28,670 nt of DNA from assembly GCA_944389685.1 (NCBI GenBank), contig CALXNF010000002.1, positions 1-28,670 on the forward strand. The letters run 5' to 3'. This document shows positions 14,132-22,852 of this stretch, one piece after another. A program made the position numbers and the translations under genes. Each line of letters begins with the position of its first letter. Positions within the stretch are counted from its first letter, which is position 1. The notes beneath the pieces are model-generated. The model saw nothing but the letters and a program-made list of their open reading frames with translations. It made no database searches and was not told where the DNA came from. This DNA comes from an uncultured Alphaproteobacteria bacterium (GTDB taxonomy: Bacteria; Pseudomonadota; Alphaproteobacteria; Rs-D84).

Positions 14132-15337
14132 TTAGAACATAAATATTGCCTGCAAACCAACGGATGCTTCTGAATAATTATCAATACTTGCTGTACCCAT
14201 TTTACGGAAAACACCATCAACTGCATCTGTCTGCCAGAAAGATAAATCTTTACCATCTGCAGAATCCCAAACCGCCATCTTTCCATAAAGGTTCAAAGCA
14301 AACCAATCATTCGGCTGCCACCCAATTGCGGCTTTTAAGCTTGCTTGATTATGCCAATCATAATCACCCAAAACAGCTTCCAGATTCAAAGTCCAATCTT
14401 CATCAAGAACGCTAAACACACCTAAACCACCTTCAATATAAAAGGTATTTTTTGCATCTGTGTTATATGCCATAAAGAATGTCGCATCTGAACCATCTTC
14501 GGTTTTACCGTTTATGCCGTTGCCATAAGAATCACCTTCAAAGTTCAAGTACCAACCACGAACCAAACCATATATGGTAGAAGAACTAATTTTATAACCA
14601 CCCTTTAAATCTAAAACAATATCATTAGAAACATCTTGTTGATGCTGATAATACGCCGAAGCCGTAGCAATCCATTCGTTCGTATCCACAAAACGCCATT
14701 GCAAACCTAAACCGAATAAGTTAATACCGCTATCATCCATAGTATCATCTGGCGCAACAGACCAATCAAACTTATAATCCGAAACATCAAAACGCGCCAT
14801 TGCCAGTACCGACAATCTATCTGTTATACCATAGCTAAAATCTTCTTTTATAGAAAACTGACTCATATCCCATTTGCCATTTGGATCAGAAATTAGTCCG
14901 CCTTCAACTGGGGTCAAGAAAATATCATAAGAATTCATATTATATGACAAATCGGTCACAGACCCAAACTTTCCTTTAGTTGGCTGAAAGAAAGGATGCG
15001 CTAAATAATATTTACGTTTTAATTCCGTACGATAGGTTTCTGAACGAGTTGTACGAACACTCGCACTGGAATTATTACTATCATATTGTTTATAAAGAGC
15101 ACTTCGACTAGCTGGTTGAGTATAATACATATTCTTTGCATCAGCTTGATCATATGTTTTTGTCGTAGAACGAGTGGTATACTTTTCATAGTTAACCTGC
15201 GTTCTTTCCCGTACTGCTGGTCCGCTTGTTAAATCTGCGCTAGAGGCAGCGCGCGCACCAGAATTAGTTGCACAAAAACCAGGTGTTACACCCAACAAAA
15301 CAGAAGCCACGGCAAATAAAGACAAATGCTTTCTCAT
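14132..15337 (-). CDS. Outer-membrane beta-barrel protein with disordered N-terminal region
   Basis: 401 residues. Signal peptide at 1-23 (cleavage near GFCA-TNSG). Residues about 24-110 are Ser/Thr/Tyr/Arg-rich and look disordered. From about 115 on, alternating strands suggest a beta-barrel (LSYNMNSYDIFL, SYGITDRLSVLAMARFDVS, GLGLQWRFVD), ending VGLQAIFMF with the C-terminal Phe of BAM substrates. A strong SD (AAGGAG) and a TATAAT box precede the gene, and a good terminator follows it, so it is a well-defended single-gene unit and probably well expressed. Specific function is unknown; it is a likely paralogue of the protein at 13343-14056. Confidence 0.75.
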   Translation of the reverse strand: MRKHLSLFAVASVLLGVTPGFCATNSGARAASSADLTSGPAVRERTQVNYEKYTTRSTTKTYDQADAKNMYYTQPASRSALYKQYDSNNSSASVRTTRSETYRTELKRKYYLAHPFFQPTKGKFGSVTDLSYNMNSYDIFLTPVEGGLISDPNGKWDMSQFSIKEDFSYGITDRLSVLAMARFDVSDYKFDWSVAPDDTMDDSGINLFGLGLQWRFVDTNEWIATASAYYQHQQDVSNDIVLDLKGGYKISSSTIYGLVRGWYLNFEGDSYGNGINGKTEDGSDATFFMAYNTDAKNTFYIEGGLGVFSVLDEDWTLNLEAVLGDYDWHNQASLKAAIGWQPNDWFALNLYGKMAVWDSADGKDLSFWQTDAVDGVFRKMGTASIDNYSEASVGLQAIFMF

Positions 15338-15360
15338 TATAAAATCTCCTTTTTATGAAA

Positions 15361-15366
15361 ATTATA
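15361..15366 (-). promoter_or_regulatory. -10 box of the 401-residue OMP gene
   Basis: A perfect TATAAT 23 nt before the ATG, with AAGGAG between. The -35 region is T-rich without a clear TTGACA. Confidence 0.5.
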
Positions 15367-15401
15367 TCATAAAAAACATATTTGAAAAAGAACTAAAAAT
15401 T

Positions 15402-15432
15402 AAAAAAAGAAACCGCTAAACAACGGTTTCTT
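15402..15432 (-). terminator. Rho-independent terminator after ftsK
   Basis: Stem AAGAAACCG/CGGTTTCTT with an 8-nt loop, followed by a run of T on the minus strand. The hairpin begins at the first base after or within the ftsK stop codon. Confidence 0.85.
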
Positions 15433-17693
15433 CATAATATATGTCTTTTATTATTAGCGTCTGGTGGACTAACTATACCTTCTTGCTCCATCCGCTCCAT
15501 AAAGCCTGCCGCTTTATTATATCCTATACCAAGACGACGCTGTATATAAGAAATAGTTGGTTTTTTGTCTCTTAATACACACTCTTTCGCCTGAGTATAT
15601 AAATCGGCATCTTTATCTGCCTTACTTGAAGAACCAACGCCTCCAGCTACAGCCCCCATAGGCATTGAACCTTCTACAGTGCCATCACCGTCTGTAACCC
15701 CGGCTGCATATTCTGGTTCACCCTCGGCACGTAAGAAATCCCCAACTTTATTCATTTCTTCATCGGATATAAACGCACCATGTATACGAACGGGCACCCG
15801 CCCCGCTTCACTAAATAGCATATCCCCACAAGACAATAATTGCTCTGCCCCCTTTTCCCCCAATGTCGTCATAGAATCTATTACACTGCGAGCTTGGAAC
15901 GAAACACGTGTCGGGAAATTAGCTTTAATGACCCCAGTAATCGTTGTTGCGTCTGGTCGTTGAGTTGCCATTACTAAGTGTATACCAGCCGCACGTGCTT
16001 TCTGAGCAATACGTTGCACACAAGCTTCTACTTCTTTTCGTGCCAGACTCATTAAATCAGCAACTTCATCAATTATTATTACGATATAAGGCATATCAGA
16101 CAAATCAACATCTTGAGTCTCAAATAATAACTCACCCGTTTCTTCATCAGTACCGACAGCAACCTGTCGCGTAATCTTTTCCCCGGCTTCGCGCTTCTGC
16201 GCAGCCATCTCGTTATAGCTTTCTATATTACGGGCATTTAAAACTTGCAACTGTTTATACCGCTCTTCCATCTCTCGCACAGCCCACTTCAAAGCATTTA
16301 CAGCAGCAGCTGCGTCTAGTTTTACAATTGGTGTAATTAAATGTGGTATATCATCCCAGAAACCGAAATCAACGCCTTTCGGATCAATGATTATTAATTT
16401 ACACTTATCTGGTGTAAAGTGATAAACAATGGACATTATAATAGACTGAACAAAAACGGATTTACCGGATCCCGTTCTTCCGGCGATCAACATATGTGGC
16501 ATCTTAGCCAAATCATAATACATAGGGTTTCCACCAATATCCACACCCAACGCAAGAGGTATCTTGTATTTAGAATTTATAAAAGTATCATTATCCACAA
16601 GAGATTGGAACCTTACTGTTTGACGGGTAATATTTACCATTTCCACCCCGATTAACTGAGTACTTGGTATATGAGCAATACGTATGTTTTCAGTGGCCAT
16701 TGCGCGCGTCATATCTTTTACAGTTTTACTGACATCTGCCATTCGAACGCCACTTTCTGGCATAAATTCATATAAAGTAACAATTGGTCCAGGGCGAATT
16801 CCGACAACCTTCCCTTGAACACCATATTCTGCAAAATGAACTTCCATCGCCGCAGCATTACGCTTTAGTTCTGGTGTCACAATATTTTTACCAAAATTAG
16901 ATCTTTCTAAAAATGCAGGATCTGGCAATTCATACTCATGTTCCCCCTTAACGACTTTTGTTTTTGTATTACGAGAAACACGTTTCGTTCTGCGACGAAC
17001 CGGCTGAGAATCTTGTTCTTCTTCGTCAACATCTTCCTCAAGCTCTTCATCTTGAGTTTCTTCGTATTCAAGTTCTTCTGAATCCCGTCTAATTGAAGGA
17101 GCAAGGTGAAAGATTGAAAGCAGCCAACGTATAGATTTCCAAAACATCTGAAATATAGCTTTTATATGCGTCCACTTTATATGTAAAAGGAAAGCGGCCA
17201 TAACAAAGAAAACTCCTAATGCCGAAACACCGATTAAAATTCCCCACTTCCCAATCAAACTAGCAACATCTGCAGCAGCAATATAGCCCAACAAACCACC
17301 AAACGTTAAAGAAGGAGAAATTAAACCAAAACCAATGGCACCGGCACATACCGTAACGAAACAGCGTAAAAAATTATACTCAGGCGCCGCATCTTCTTCC
17401 CAATTCACGAGCCACGCCAATCCCCATCGTGCAACACACAAAATGAAAAACAGCGCAGGGACAAAGCCGACACCATACCTAATAACCCCCACTACCTGTC
17501 CCATAAATGACTGTTCCCCAAATGAACTTGCTGCGGCAAAACCGTTAAGATATGGATCTAAAAAAACTAACGAAAATAAAGCCCAAATTCCGATAGCTAA
17601 TATTAACGCCCCACAGGTTCGTTTTAACAAACTTTTTAAAGCATTAGAAACACTTTCTGGTAAAAAATTAGAACTTCGTGCCATACCTTGCAT
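15432..17693 (-). CDS. ftsK: DNA translocase FtsK
   Basis: 753 residues. Four membrane segments lie in the first 175 residues; an acidic, disordered linker (about 204-235, rich in Glu/Asp) follows; then the RecA-like motor with Walker A AGRTGSGKS (404-412) and Walker B IVIIIDEVADLM; and the C-terminal gamma winged helix (about 690-753, ISYIQRRLGIGYNKAAGFME) that reads KOPS sites and activates XerD. It pumps the terminus DNA at the septum. A start at codon 4 (ATGGCACG, AAGG only 1 nt before it) is possible; neither start has a well-spaced SD. It lies 50 nt after the PAP2 gene and ends at a terminator. xerD, its partner, is at 26377. Confidence 0.96.
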   Translation of the reverse strand: MQGMARSSNFLPESVSNALKSLLKRTCGALILAIGIWALFSLVFLDPYLNGFAAASSFGEQSFMGQVVGVIRYGVGFVPALFFILCVARWGLAWLVNWEEDAAPEYNFLRCFVTVCAGAIGFGLISPSLTFGGLLGYIAAADVASLIGKWGILIGVSALGVFFVMAAFLLHIKWTHIKAIFQMFWKSIRWLLSIFHLAPSIRRDSEELEYEETQDEELEEDVDEEEQDSQPVRRRTKRVSRNTKTKVVKGEHEYELPDPAFLERSNFGKNIVTPELKRNAAAMEVHFAEYGVQGKVVGIRPGPIVTLYEFMPESGVRMADVSKTVKDMTRAMATENIRIAHIPSTQLIGVEMVNITRQTVRFQSLVDNDTFINSKYKIPLALGVDIGGNPMYYDLAKMPHMLIAGRTGSGKSVFVQSIIMSIVYHFTPDKCKLIIIDPKGVDFGFWDDIPHLITPIVKLDAAAAVNALKWAVREMEERYKQLQVLNARNIESYNEMAAQKREAGEKITRQVAVGTDEETGELLFETQDVDLSDMPYIVIIIDEVADLMSLARKEVEACVQRIAQKARAAGIHLVMATQRPDATTITGVIKANFPTRVSFQARSVIDSMTTLGEKGAEQLLSCGDMLFSEAGRVPVRIHGAFISDEEMNKVGDFLRAEGEPEYAAGVTDGDGTVEGSMPMGAVAGGVGSSSKADKDADLYTQAKECVLRDKKPTISYIQRRLGIGYNKAAGFMERMEQEGIVSPPDANNKRHIL

Positions 17694-17743
17694 TTTATCA
17701 TAAAAAAGGACACATTGTTAGGGGTATAAGAAAAAATTAATCG

Positions 17744-18442
17744 TTATTTTGATATTTCTGCCTCATAGTGCTTTAACATGGCCTTTACAAAATCTGCCGC
17801 AAGCATACCTATGAAAGCCCCAAAAATTACGTCTGATGGCCAATGCGCCCCCACACAGATTCTAGAAACGCCTATTATTATGGCCAAAGACCATGTAAAC
17901 CATTTTATTTTTGGTGCCAACAATCCCAACATAACCAACCCAGCAAAAGATGCAAACGAATGCCCAGACGGCATAGAATTAAATGCCCAATCCGTAGAAA
18001 AAGGCACAAAACCAGTTTTATCCAAAGCTTCAAAGAAAACGGGGCGCATACGTCCTATAACTATTTTTAAAATCTTTCCTACAATACTTGCCGCTAAAAC
18101 AGAAGACAAAACAAAAAATGCATAACTATTATGTGTTTTTGATAAAAAATCACGACAAAAAACCGTTAAACTAAACTTATTCTTTTCGTTTTTAAAACGT
18201 GGTTTCGTATTTATAATTTTTTTCACGTAAAAGACTAATAAAACTATCACAGAACCAATCAACCACACCTTTGCATCAAAAATAACATCAAACAAACGCC
18301 ACAGCCCACAATCAAAATTTCGTAAAAATAAATATAAAGGTTCATCAAACCACAATATACCCAAAACGACTAAAAACGTCGTTATAACAGTTCCCCATGC
18401 GACCCAATTCCATTTAATCTTATTGTTATTTGTCAAAAACAT
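17744..18442 (-). CDS. PAP2-family membrane phosphatase
   Basis: 232 residues from the ATG at 18440-18442, chosen because GAGG lies 6 nt upstream; an ATG four codons earlier has no SD. About six membrane segments. The three PAP2 motifs are complete: KxxxxxxRP as KIVIGRMRP (126-134), PSGH (158-161) and SRxxxxxHxxxD as SRICVGAHWPSD (193-204). Relatives dephosphorylate undecaprenyl pyrophosphate, phosphatidylglycerol phosphate or lipid A; which applies is not decidable. The original frame starts only 3 nt after the preceding S41-like gene, so it is in the same operon. Confidence 0.88.
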   Translation of the reverse strand: MFLTNNNKIKWNWVAWGTVITTFLVVLGILWFDEPLYLFLRNFDCGLWRLFDVIFDAKVWLIGSVIVLLVFYVKKIINTKPRFKNEKNKFSLTVFCRDFLSKTHNSYAFFVLSSVLAASIVGKILKIVIGRMRPVFFEALDKTGFVPFSTDWAFNSMPSGHSFASFAGLVMLGLLAPKIKWFTWSLAIIIGVSRICVGAHWPSDVIFGAFIGMLAADFVKAMLKHYEAEISK

Positions 18443-18457
18443 ACCAAACCTCATTTA

Positions 18458-19963
18458 TTATTCAGCAACAAGTTTATTATAAACCTTTTTATCAGTTAAT
18501 ATCTTAGCTGATACCGCGGATGATAAAGAATCTTCATCTTCGCCGTTTACGATTGTTGGACAGCCACGCCGTATTGCATTGACATCCAAATCTTCTTCTT
18601 TATTAAAATCTTTGGCATTAAAGTCATTATTTATAACGTTTAAGAAAAACGCATTTTGTTGACTAACGGATCGTATATTAGAAAGGCATACAATTGGGAA
18701 AATTCCGCGTCCATCAATTAAACGCCCAGTCCCTGTTTTAATAGATTTATTTAATAATTCCAACGCCCCACCATTTTCTAAGTTTATACGAGTAGCAATT
18801 CTTGCGCTGCCGGCAGTAGGCGTACCTACAAGTACCCCCTTTTTATATTCATAAAACGCAGCTGCAACAGCCTCTGCGGTACCCTTTGTCGTATCAGACA
18901 TTAACACAACAACTGGTACATCCGTAACCGCTTTTCCGCCGGGAATAACTTCTAATTCTTCTTTTGCAGTTTCAACTATGCGCATAATAGGTTTTTCACC
19001 TACAAATAATCCTGTAAGCTTTGCAGCTGCACGTTCATCATCACCAGACGCAGCACGTAAATCAAGAATTATGCCTGACACATCAGAATATTTTGCTAAG
19101 GCTTCGTTAACAATAGCAGCTGTATTATCTGATATTTTATGAATTATTATCTCTAATATTCCCCCAGAAACATCATCAGCTCTATGCACAACATCTGCAT
19201 CAGCTAGTACGATAGAAGCTTTACGTAACACTACATTTTTCTCACCGCTAGGAGATAATATTTTTATTTTTGCCGTACCCGAATTAAACCCAGACATTAC
19301 CGCCGCCAGTTCTGCATCTGTCATACTTGAAACATTTTGACCGTTAATTGTAACGATTAAATCCCCCTCTTGAATACCAACTGTATCTGCTGGCGAGCCT
19401 TTATAAATTCCTGTCACACGATAATTTCCACGTTCATCTCTATGACCTTCTAATCCGACACTAGTTAAAATTCGACCATCTTCTGTTATCTCTGCTTTTC
19501 TAGAATAGATATATCTTCCATTCTCATCTATTCCCCGCATTAAAGCGTCTACTACCATTTGATACATCTCGCTTGTTGTAGCATTATGTAAATTTTGATC
19601 ATTGGCACGTAATTTTAAAATAAGTGCAGTTGTTATTTCTCCGAAAGCATCCCAATCACCTGCACTTGGGCGCGGATAATTTGCAATTATAGAATCATCC
19701 CACACAAGTACGACCCGTTCATCAGTTGCAGCGATATGAGCTTTTGAATTCAAATTTTCTAAACTTTCAATAGCTACATTTATATTCTTTCCGCCCCATT
19801 TTACGGAATCTAATTTTTCATATATATCTGCAAAAGTATTAGAAACTTCTATTACGTTTAAACCATCTTGAATAGGTTCATCTTCAAAAAATAAACTTTC
19901 TGCACCGCAAGGCAACACAATTAAGGAAAGAAAAGCAATAAAACATAATTTTAAAAAATTCAT
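18458..19963 (-). CDS. S41-like (C-terminal processing protease) homologue without catalytic Ser and Lys
   Basis: 501 residues: signal peptide at 1-21, an N-terminal domain, a PDZ domain at about 165-250 (VTGIYKGSPADTVGIQEGDL, then NGQNV), and an S41-like core at about 265-460 (GIILDLRAASG, VVVLMSDTTKGTAEAVAAAF, GVLVGTPTAG). In active CtpA/Prc enzymes the nucleophile is in SASASE and the general base is in GxGK; here these read TKGTAEAV and GTPTAGSARI, so both the Ser and the Lys are missing. It is probably a periplasmic, non-proteolytic peptide-binding protein. It lies 35 nt after secF with a GGGGG ribosome site, inside the sec operon region. Confidence 0.8.
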   Translation of the reverse strand: MNFLKLCFIAFLSLIVLPCGAESLFFEDEPIQDGLNVIEVSNTFADIYEKLDSVKWGGKNINVAIESLENLNSKAHIAATDERVVLVWDDSIIANYPRPSAGDWDAFGEITTALILKLRANDQNLHNATTSEMYQMVVDALMRGIDENGRYIYSRKAEITEDGRILTSVGLEGHRDERGNYRVTGIYKGSPADTVGIQEGDLIVTINGQNVSSMTDAELAAVMSGFNSGTAKIKILSPSGEKNVVLRKASIVLADADVVHRADDVSGGILEIIIHKISDNTAAIVNEALAKYSDVSGIILDLRAASGDDERAAAKLTGLFVGEKPIMRIVETAKEELEVIPGGKAVTDVPVVVLMSDTTKGTAEAVAAAFYEYKKGVLVGTPTAGSARIATRINLENGGALELLNKSIKTGTGRLIDGRGIFPIVCLSNIRSVSQQNAFFLNVINNDFNAKDFNKEEDLDVNAIRRGCPTIVNGEDEDSLSSAVSAKILTDKKVYNKLVAE

Positions 19964-19998
19964 AAAATTACCCCCTCTTTCCTTAATTATAAAAACTT

Positions 19999-20865
19999 TT
20001 ATTTTGTATCGTCTCTTAGATTAAAGTGATACAAAATAACATTTGAAATATAAATACTTGTAAACGTTCCCATAACTACAGCAAACGTCATTGCGATTGC
20101 AAAATCACGTAACATGGCGCCACCAAACAAATAAAGCGCAACCATTGCAAGAATGGTAGAAACCCCTGTCATAATAGTTCTACGCATCATTTCATTTACG
20201 GATAAATCAATCAAATCGTCCATCGGCATTTTATGATACATTTTTATATTTTCTTCTATACGATCATAATTAACCACTTTATCATTTATAGAATAACCAA
20301 CCCCCATCAATATAACAGCAATTGCCGTCTGATTAAATTCCAATCCGGTAATAGAAAAGAAACCAAACATTATGACGAAGTCCAAACACAATGATACGAA
20401 AGAACCTATTGCATACCCACCACGATATCGAACCCATACATAAACAGACATTAATATGAAAGAGAACAAAACAGCTAATATTCCGCCCCGAACAAGTTCC
20501 CCCCCTATTTTAGGTCCAACAATCTGAACTTGAGAATACTCAACCTTATCACCTAAGATATTTTTAATTTCAGTAACTTTCTGATTTTGTTCGGCATCGG
20601 TTGCCCCCTTGTGCAAACCAACTCTAACCAATATGGCCCCGCTATTTCCAACCGATTGCAATTCTGGTTTAAATTGCGATAAATCAGCACGCATTTTATC
20701 AATCGTATAATCAGCGGAAACAGGTGTTACCTCCATTGATATACCACCAGCAAAATCAATACCGTAATTCAAGCCACGCACACACAGTGACAAAATGGAC
20801 AAACCAACCAAAGCTGCCGCAACCCAGTACGATAATTTGCGATATTTCATAAACTTAAGTTTCAT
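19999..20865 (-). CDS. secF: Protein translocase subunit SecF
   Basis: 288 residues, six membrane segments. Seen: the start of the first periplasmic domain with LNYGIDFAGGISMEV after the first helix, the middle helix region GVGYSINDKVVNYDRIEENI, and MMRRTIMTGVSTILAMVALY. With SecD it uses the proton gradient to help release proteins on the periplasmic side of SecYEG. A SD-like AAGGGG lies before the ATG; the gap to secD is 10 nt. Confidence 0.96.
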   Translation of the reverse strand: MKLKFMKYRKLSYWVAAALVGLSILSLCVRGLNYGIDFAGGISMEVTPVSADYTIDKMRADLSQFKPELQSVGNSGAILVRVGLHKGATDAEQNQKVTEIKNILGDKVEYSQVQIVGPKIGGELVRGGILAVLFSFILMSVYVWVRYRGGYAIGSFVSLCLDFVIMFGFFSITGLEFNQTAIAVILMGVGYSINDKVVNYDRIEENIKMYHKMPMDDLIDLSVNEMMRRTIMTGVSTILAMVALYLFGGAMLRDFAIAMTFAVVMGTFTSIYISNVILYHFNLRDDTK

Positions 20866-20875
20866 TATCCGCCCC

Positions 20876-22435
20876 TTACTTATTTCTTACATAACTAATT
20901 TTTTTATTTTTACCATTCATATACCAATCGATGATGACTTTTGATAAAGACACGCAAGTAAACAAAGTAGTCAGAACACCGACAGATAAAGTTACGGCAA
21001 ATCCGCGAATCGGTCCCGCACCAAATTGGAACAAAACCAATGAGCAAATTAGGTTAGTTAAATTTCCGTCTAGAACAGCCTTCATAGAACGATGAAAACC
21101 TGCTTCAACCGCACGTAAAGGCGTCGAACCGGCTCTAATTTCATCACGAATTCGCTCGAACGGTAAAATATTCGCGTCTACCGCCATACCAAGCGTCAAC
21201 ACGATACCGGCAATACCAGGCAATGTTAATGTCGCCCCTAAAAGTGCCGATATACCGATTATCATGGCCAAATTAATTATCAATACAAAGCTAGCAATAA
21301 CACCAAATGCACGATAACAGACAATCATAAATATCATTATGAAAATCATACTAACAAGCGAAGCTATTTTACCGGCAGCGATAGTATCTGCACCTAGACC
21401 AGCACCAACTGTACGTTCTTCTATCACTTGTAAAGGTGCTGGCAAAGCCCCACTACGAAGAAGCACGGCTAAGTCTTTTGCCCCCTGCAAAGTAAAGCCA
21501 CCCGAAATTTGCCCCCTTCCACCAGGTATCGGTTCACGAATAGTTGGCGCAGATAAAACCATATCATCTAAAACTATTGCGAAACGTTCGTTTACGTGTT
21601 CTGTTGTCAATTTAGCAAATTTACGAGTTCCCGCAGCATCAAACACAGTGGTTACCACAGGCATATTATTTTGGTCGAAATCAGCTTGGGAATCTTTTAA
21701 TGATTCGCCGGAAACTTCTACACGTGAATAAACAGGTATTTTCTGTTCTGGTGCCTCCATTAACGGCAAAAACTCTGTTCCCTTAGGCGGCCGTCCAGAC
21801 ATCAATTGCTCTTGCGTAACATCTTCATTTACCAAGTGAAAGGTCATCTTTGCCGTTTGACCTATTAATTCTTTAATACGTTCAGGATTATCTACACCCG
21901 GCAACTGAACCAATATATATTTTCCGCCTTGACTTTGAATTGACGGTTCTTTTGTACCCAGCGCATCAATACGCCGACGCACAATTTCTATACTACGCGA
22001 CAACGCATCTTGAACCATCTCTTCTTTTGCTTTTTGAGAATAAGTTAAAGATACCGTACGCTCATCGACAGAAATATCAACAGAATCACCGAATTCCGCT
22101 TTGATTCTTCCACGCGCTTTAGAAACATCGGCCTCATCACGCACAACGAAAGAAACTACACCATCGCTATTTCGTAAATTAGAAAATCTTATTACGCCCT
22201 TATCACGATCAATCAAAGCACTGCGAGCATCTTCATACAATTGAGCAGTTTTATCCTGCATCATAACGTCAGTATCAACCTCTAACAAAAGCTGCGCCCC
22301 GCCCTTTAAATCCAAACCAAGTGGGATCGGCTGAATCCAAGACGGAAAATATGGTGCCAACCTAGGTGCCATTGTCGGCACCGCCAACAAAACCCCAAAC
22401 ACAGCAACAAAAATTATTGCCAATTTCTTAAACAT
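20876..22435 (-). CDS. secD: Protein translocase subunit SecD
   Basis: 519 residues, normal for the family. N-terminal helix, then LGLDLKGGAQLLLEVD (38-53), the large periplasmic domain with RRIDALGTKEPSIQSQG and YILVQLPGVDNPERIK, and the C-terminal six-helix bundle with GIAGIVLTLGMAVDANILPF and ERIRDEIRAG. Partner of SecF; the gene order yajC-secD-secF is the conserved one, with 10-11 nt spacers. Confidence 0.97.
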   Translation of the reverse strand: MFKKLAIIFVAVFGVLLAVPTMAPRLAPYFPSWIQPIPLGLDLKGGAQLLLEVDTDVMMQDKTAQLYEDARSALIDRDKGVIRFSNLRNSDGVVSFVVRDEADVSKARGRIKAEFGDSVDISVDERTVSLTYSQKAKEEMVQDALSRSIEIVRRRIDALGTKEPSIQSQGGKYILVQLPGVDNPERIKELIGQTAKMTFHLVNEDVTQEQLMSGRPPKGTEFLPLMEAPEQKIPVYSRVEVSGESLKDSQADFDQNNMPVVTTVFDAAGTRKFAKLTTEHVNERFAIVLDDMVLSAPTIREPIPGGRGQISGGFTLQGAKDLAVLLRSGALPAPLQVIEERTVGAGLGADTIAAGKIASLVSMIFIMIFMIVCYRAFGVIASFVLIINLAMIIGISALLGATLTLPGIAGIVLTLGMAVDANILPFERIRDEIRAGSTPLRAVEAGFHRSMKAVLDGNLTNLICSLVLFQFGAGPIRGFAVTLSVGVLTTLFTCVSLSKVIIDWYMNGKNKKISYVRNK

Positions 22436-22446
22436 GCCAAAACCTT

Positions 22447-22755
22447 TTATTCAACGCTTGCTACGGCACCTTTGTTAACTTCTATAACAACGCCATCTGC
22501 AATTTCCATTTCTATTGATTTATCATTTATTTTTTTTATCGTTCCATAAATACCAGCTGCTAAAACGCGGTTTCCAACTTTCAAAGAATCCAACATCTTT
22601 TGATATTCTGCCATACGTTTTTTATTCGGTCGAACCATAAATATGTAAATTATTGCGAAAATAATTAAACAGTATATCAGCATCCCCAACCAGTCATTTG
22701 CTGGGTTTGCAACGGTGTTAGTTGTCGCTTCTACAACTGCTGTTGTTTCTTCCAT
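22447..22755 (-). CDS. yajC: Preprotein translocase subunit YajC
   Basis: 102 residues: a short acidic N-terminus, one membrane helix (about 24-41, MLIYCLIIFAIIYIFMVRP), then the conserved KRMAEYQKMLDSLKVGNRVL and VEVNKGAV-type cytoplasmic part. Accessory subunit of SecDF. First gene of the operon, with a strong SD (AAGGAG, 7 nt before the ATG) and an upstream TATAAT. Confidence 0.95.
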   Translation of the reverse strand: MEETTAVVEATTNTVANPANDWLGMLIYCLIIFAIIYIFMVRPNKKRMAEYQKMLDSLKVGNRVLAAGIYGTIKKINDKSIEMEIADGVVIEVNKGAVASVE

Positions 22756-22781
22756 AATATTTCTCCTTAGAAAAAGTACTT

Positions 22782-22787
22782 ATTATA
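22782..22787 (-). promoter_or_regulatory. -10 box of the yajC-secD-secF operon
   Basis: A perfect TATAAT in the 97-nt gap between mutL and yajC, 26 nt before the yajC ATG. No good -35 hexamer lies 16-18 nt upstream. No clear hairpin terminator after mutL is visible in the gap. Confidence 0.5.
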
Positions 22788-22852
22788 ATGGTTCAGAATA
22801 GTAAAAAAAGCCAATTATGTAAAGAAAAAATAGTCTTAAAATCCCTTAAAAA

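Noticed and set aside
17778..18125. Open frames on the plus strand opposite the PAP2 gene
   Set aside because: They are antisense to conserved PAP2 motifs; composition and lack of ribosome binding sites indicate non-coding shadow frames.
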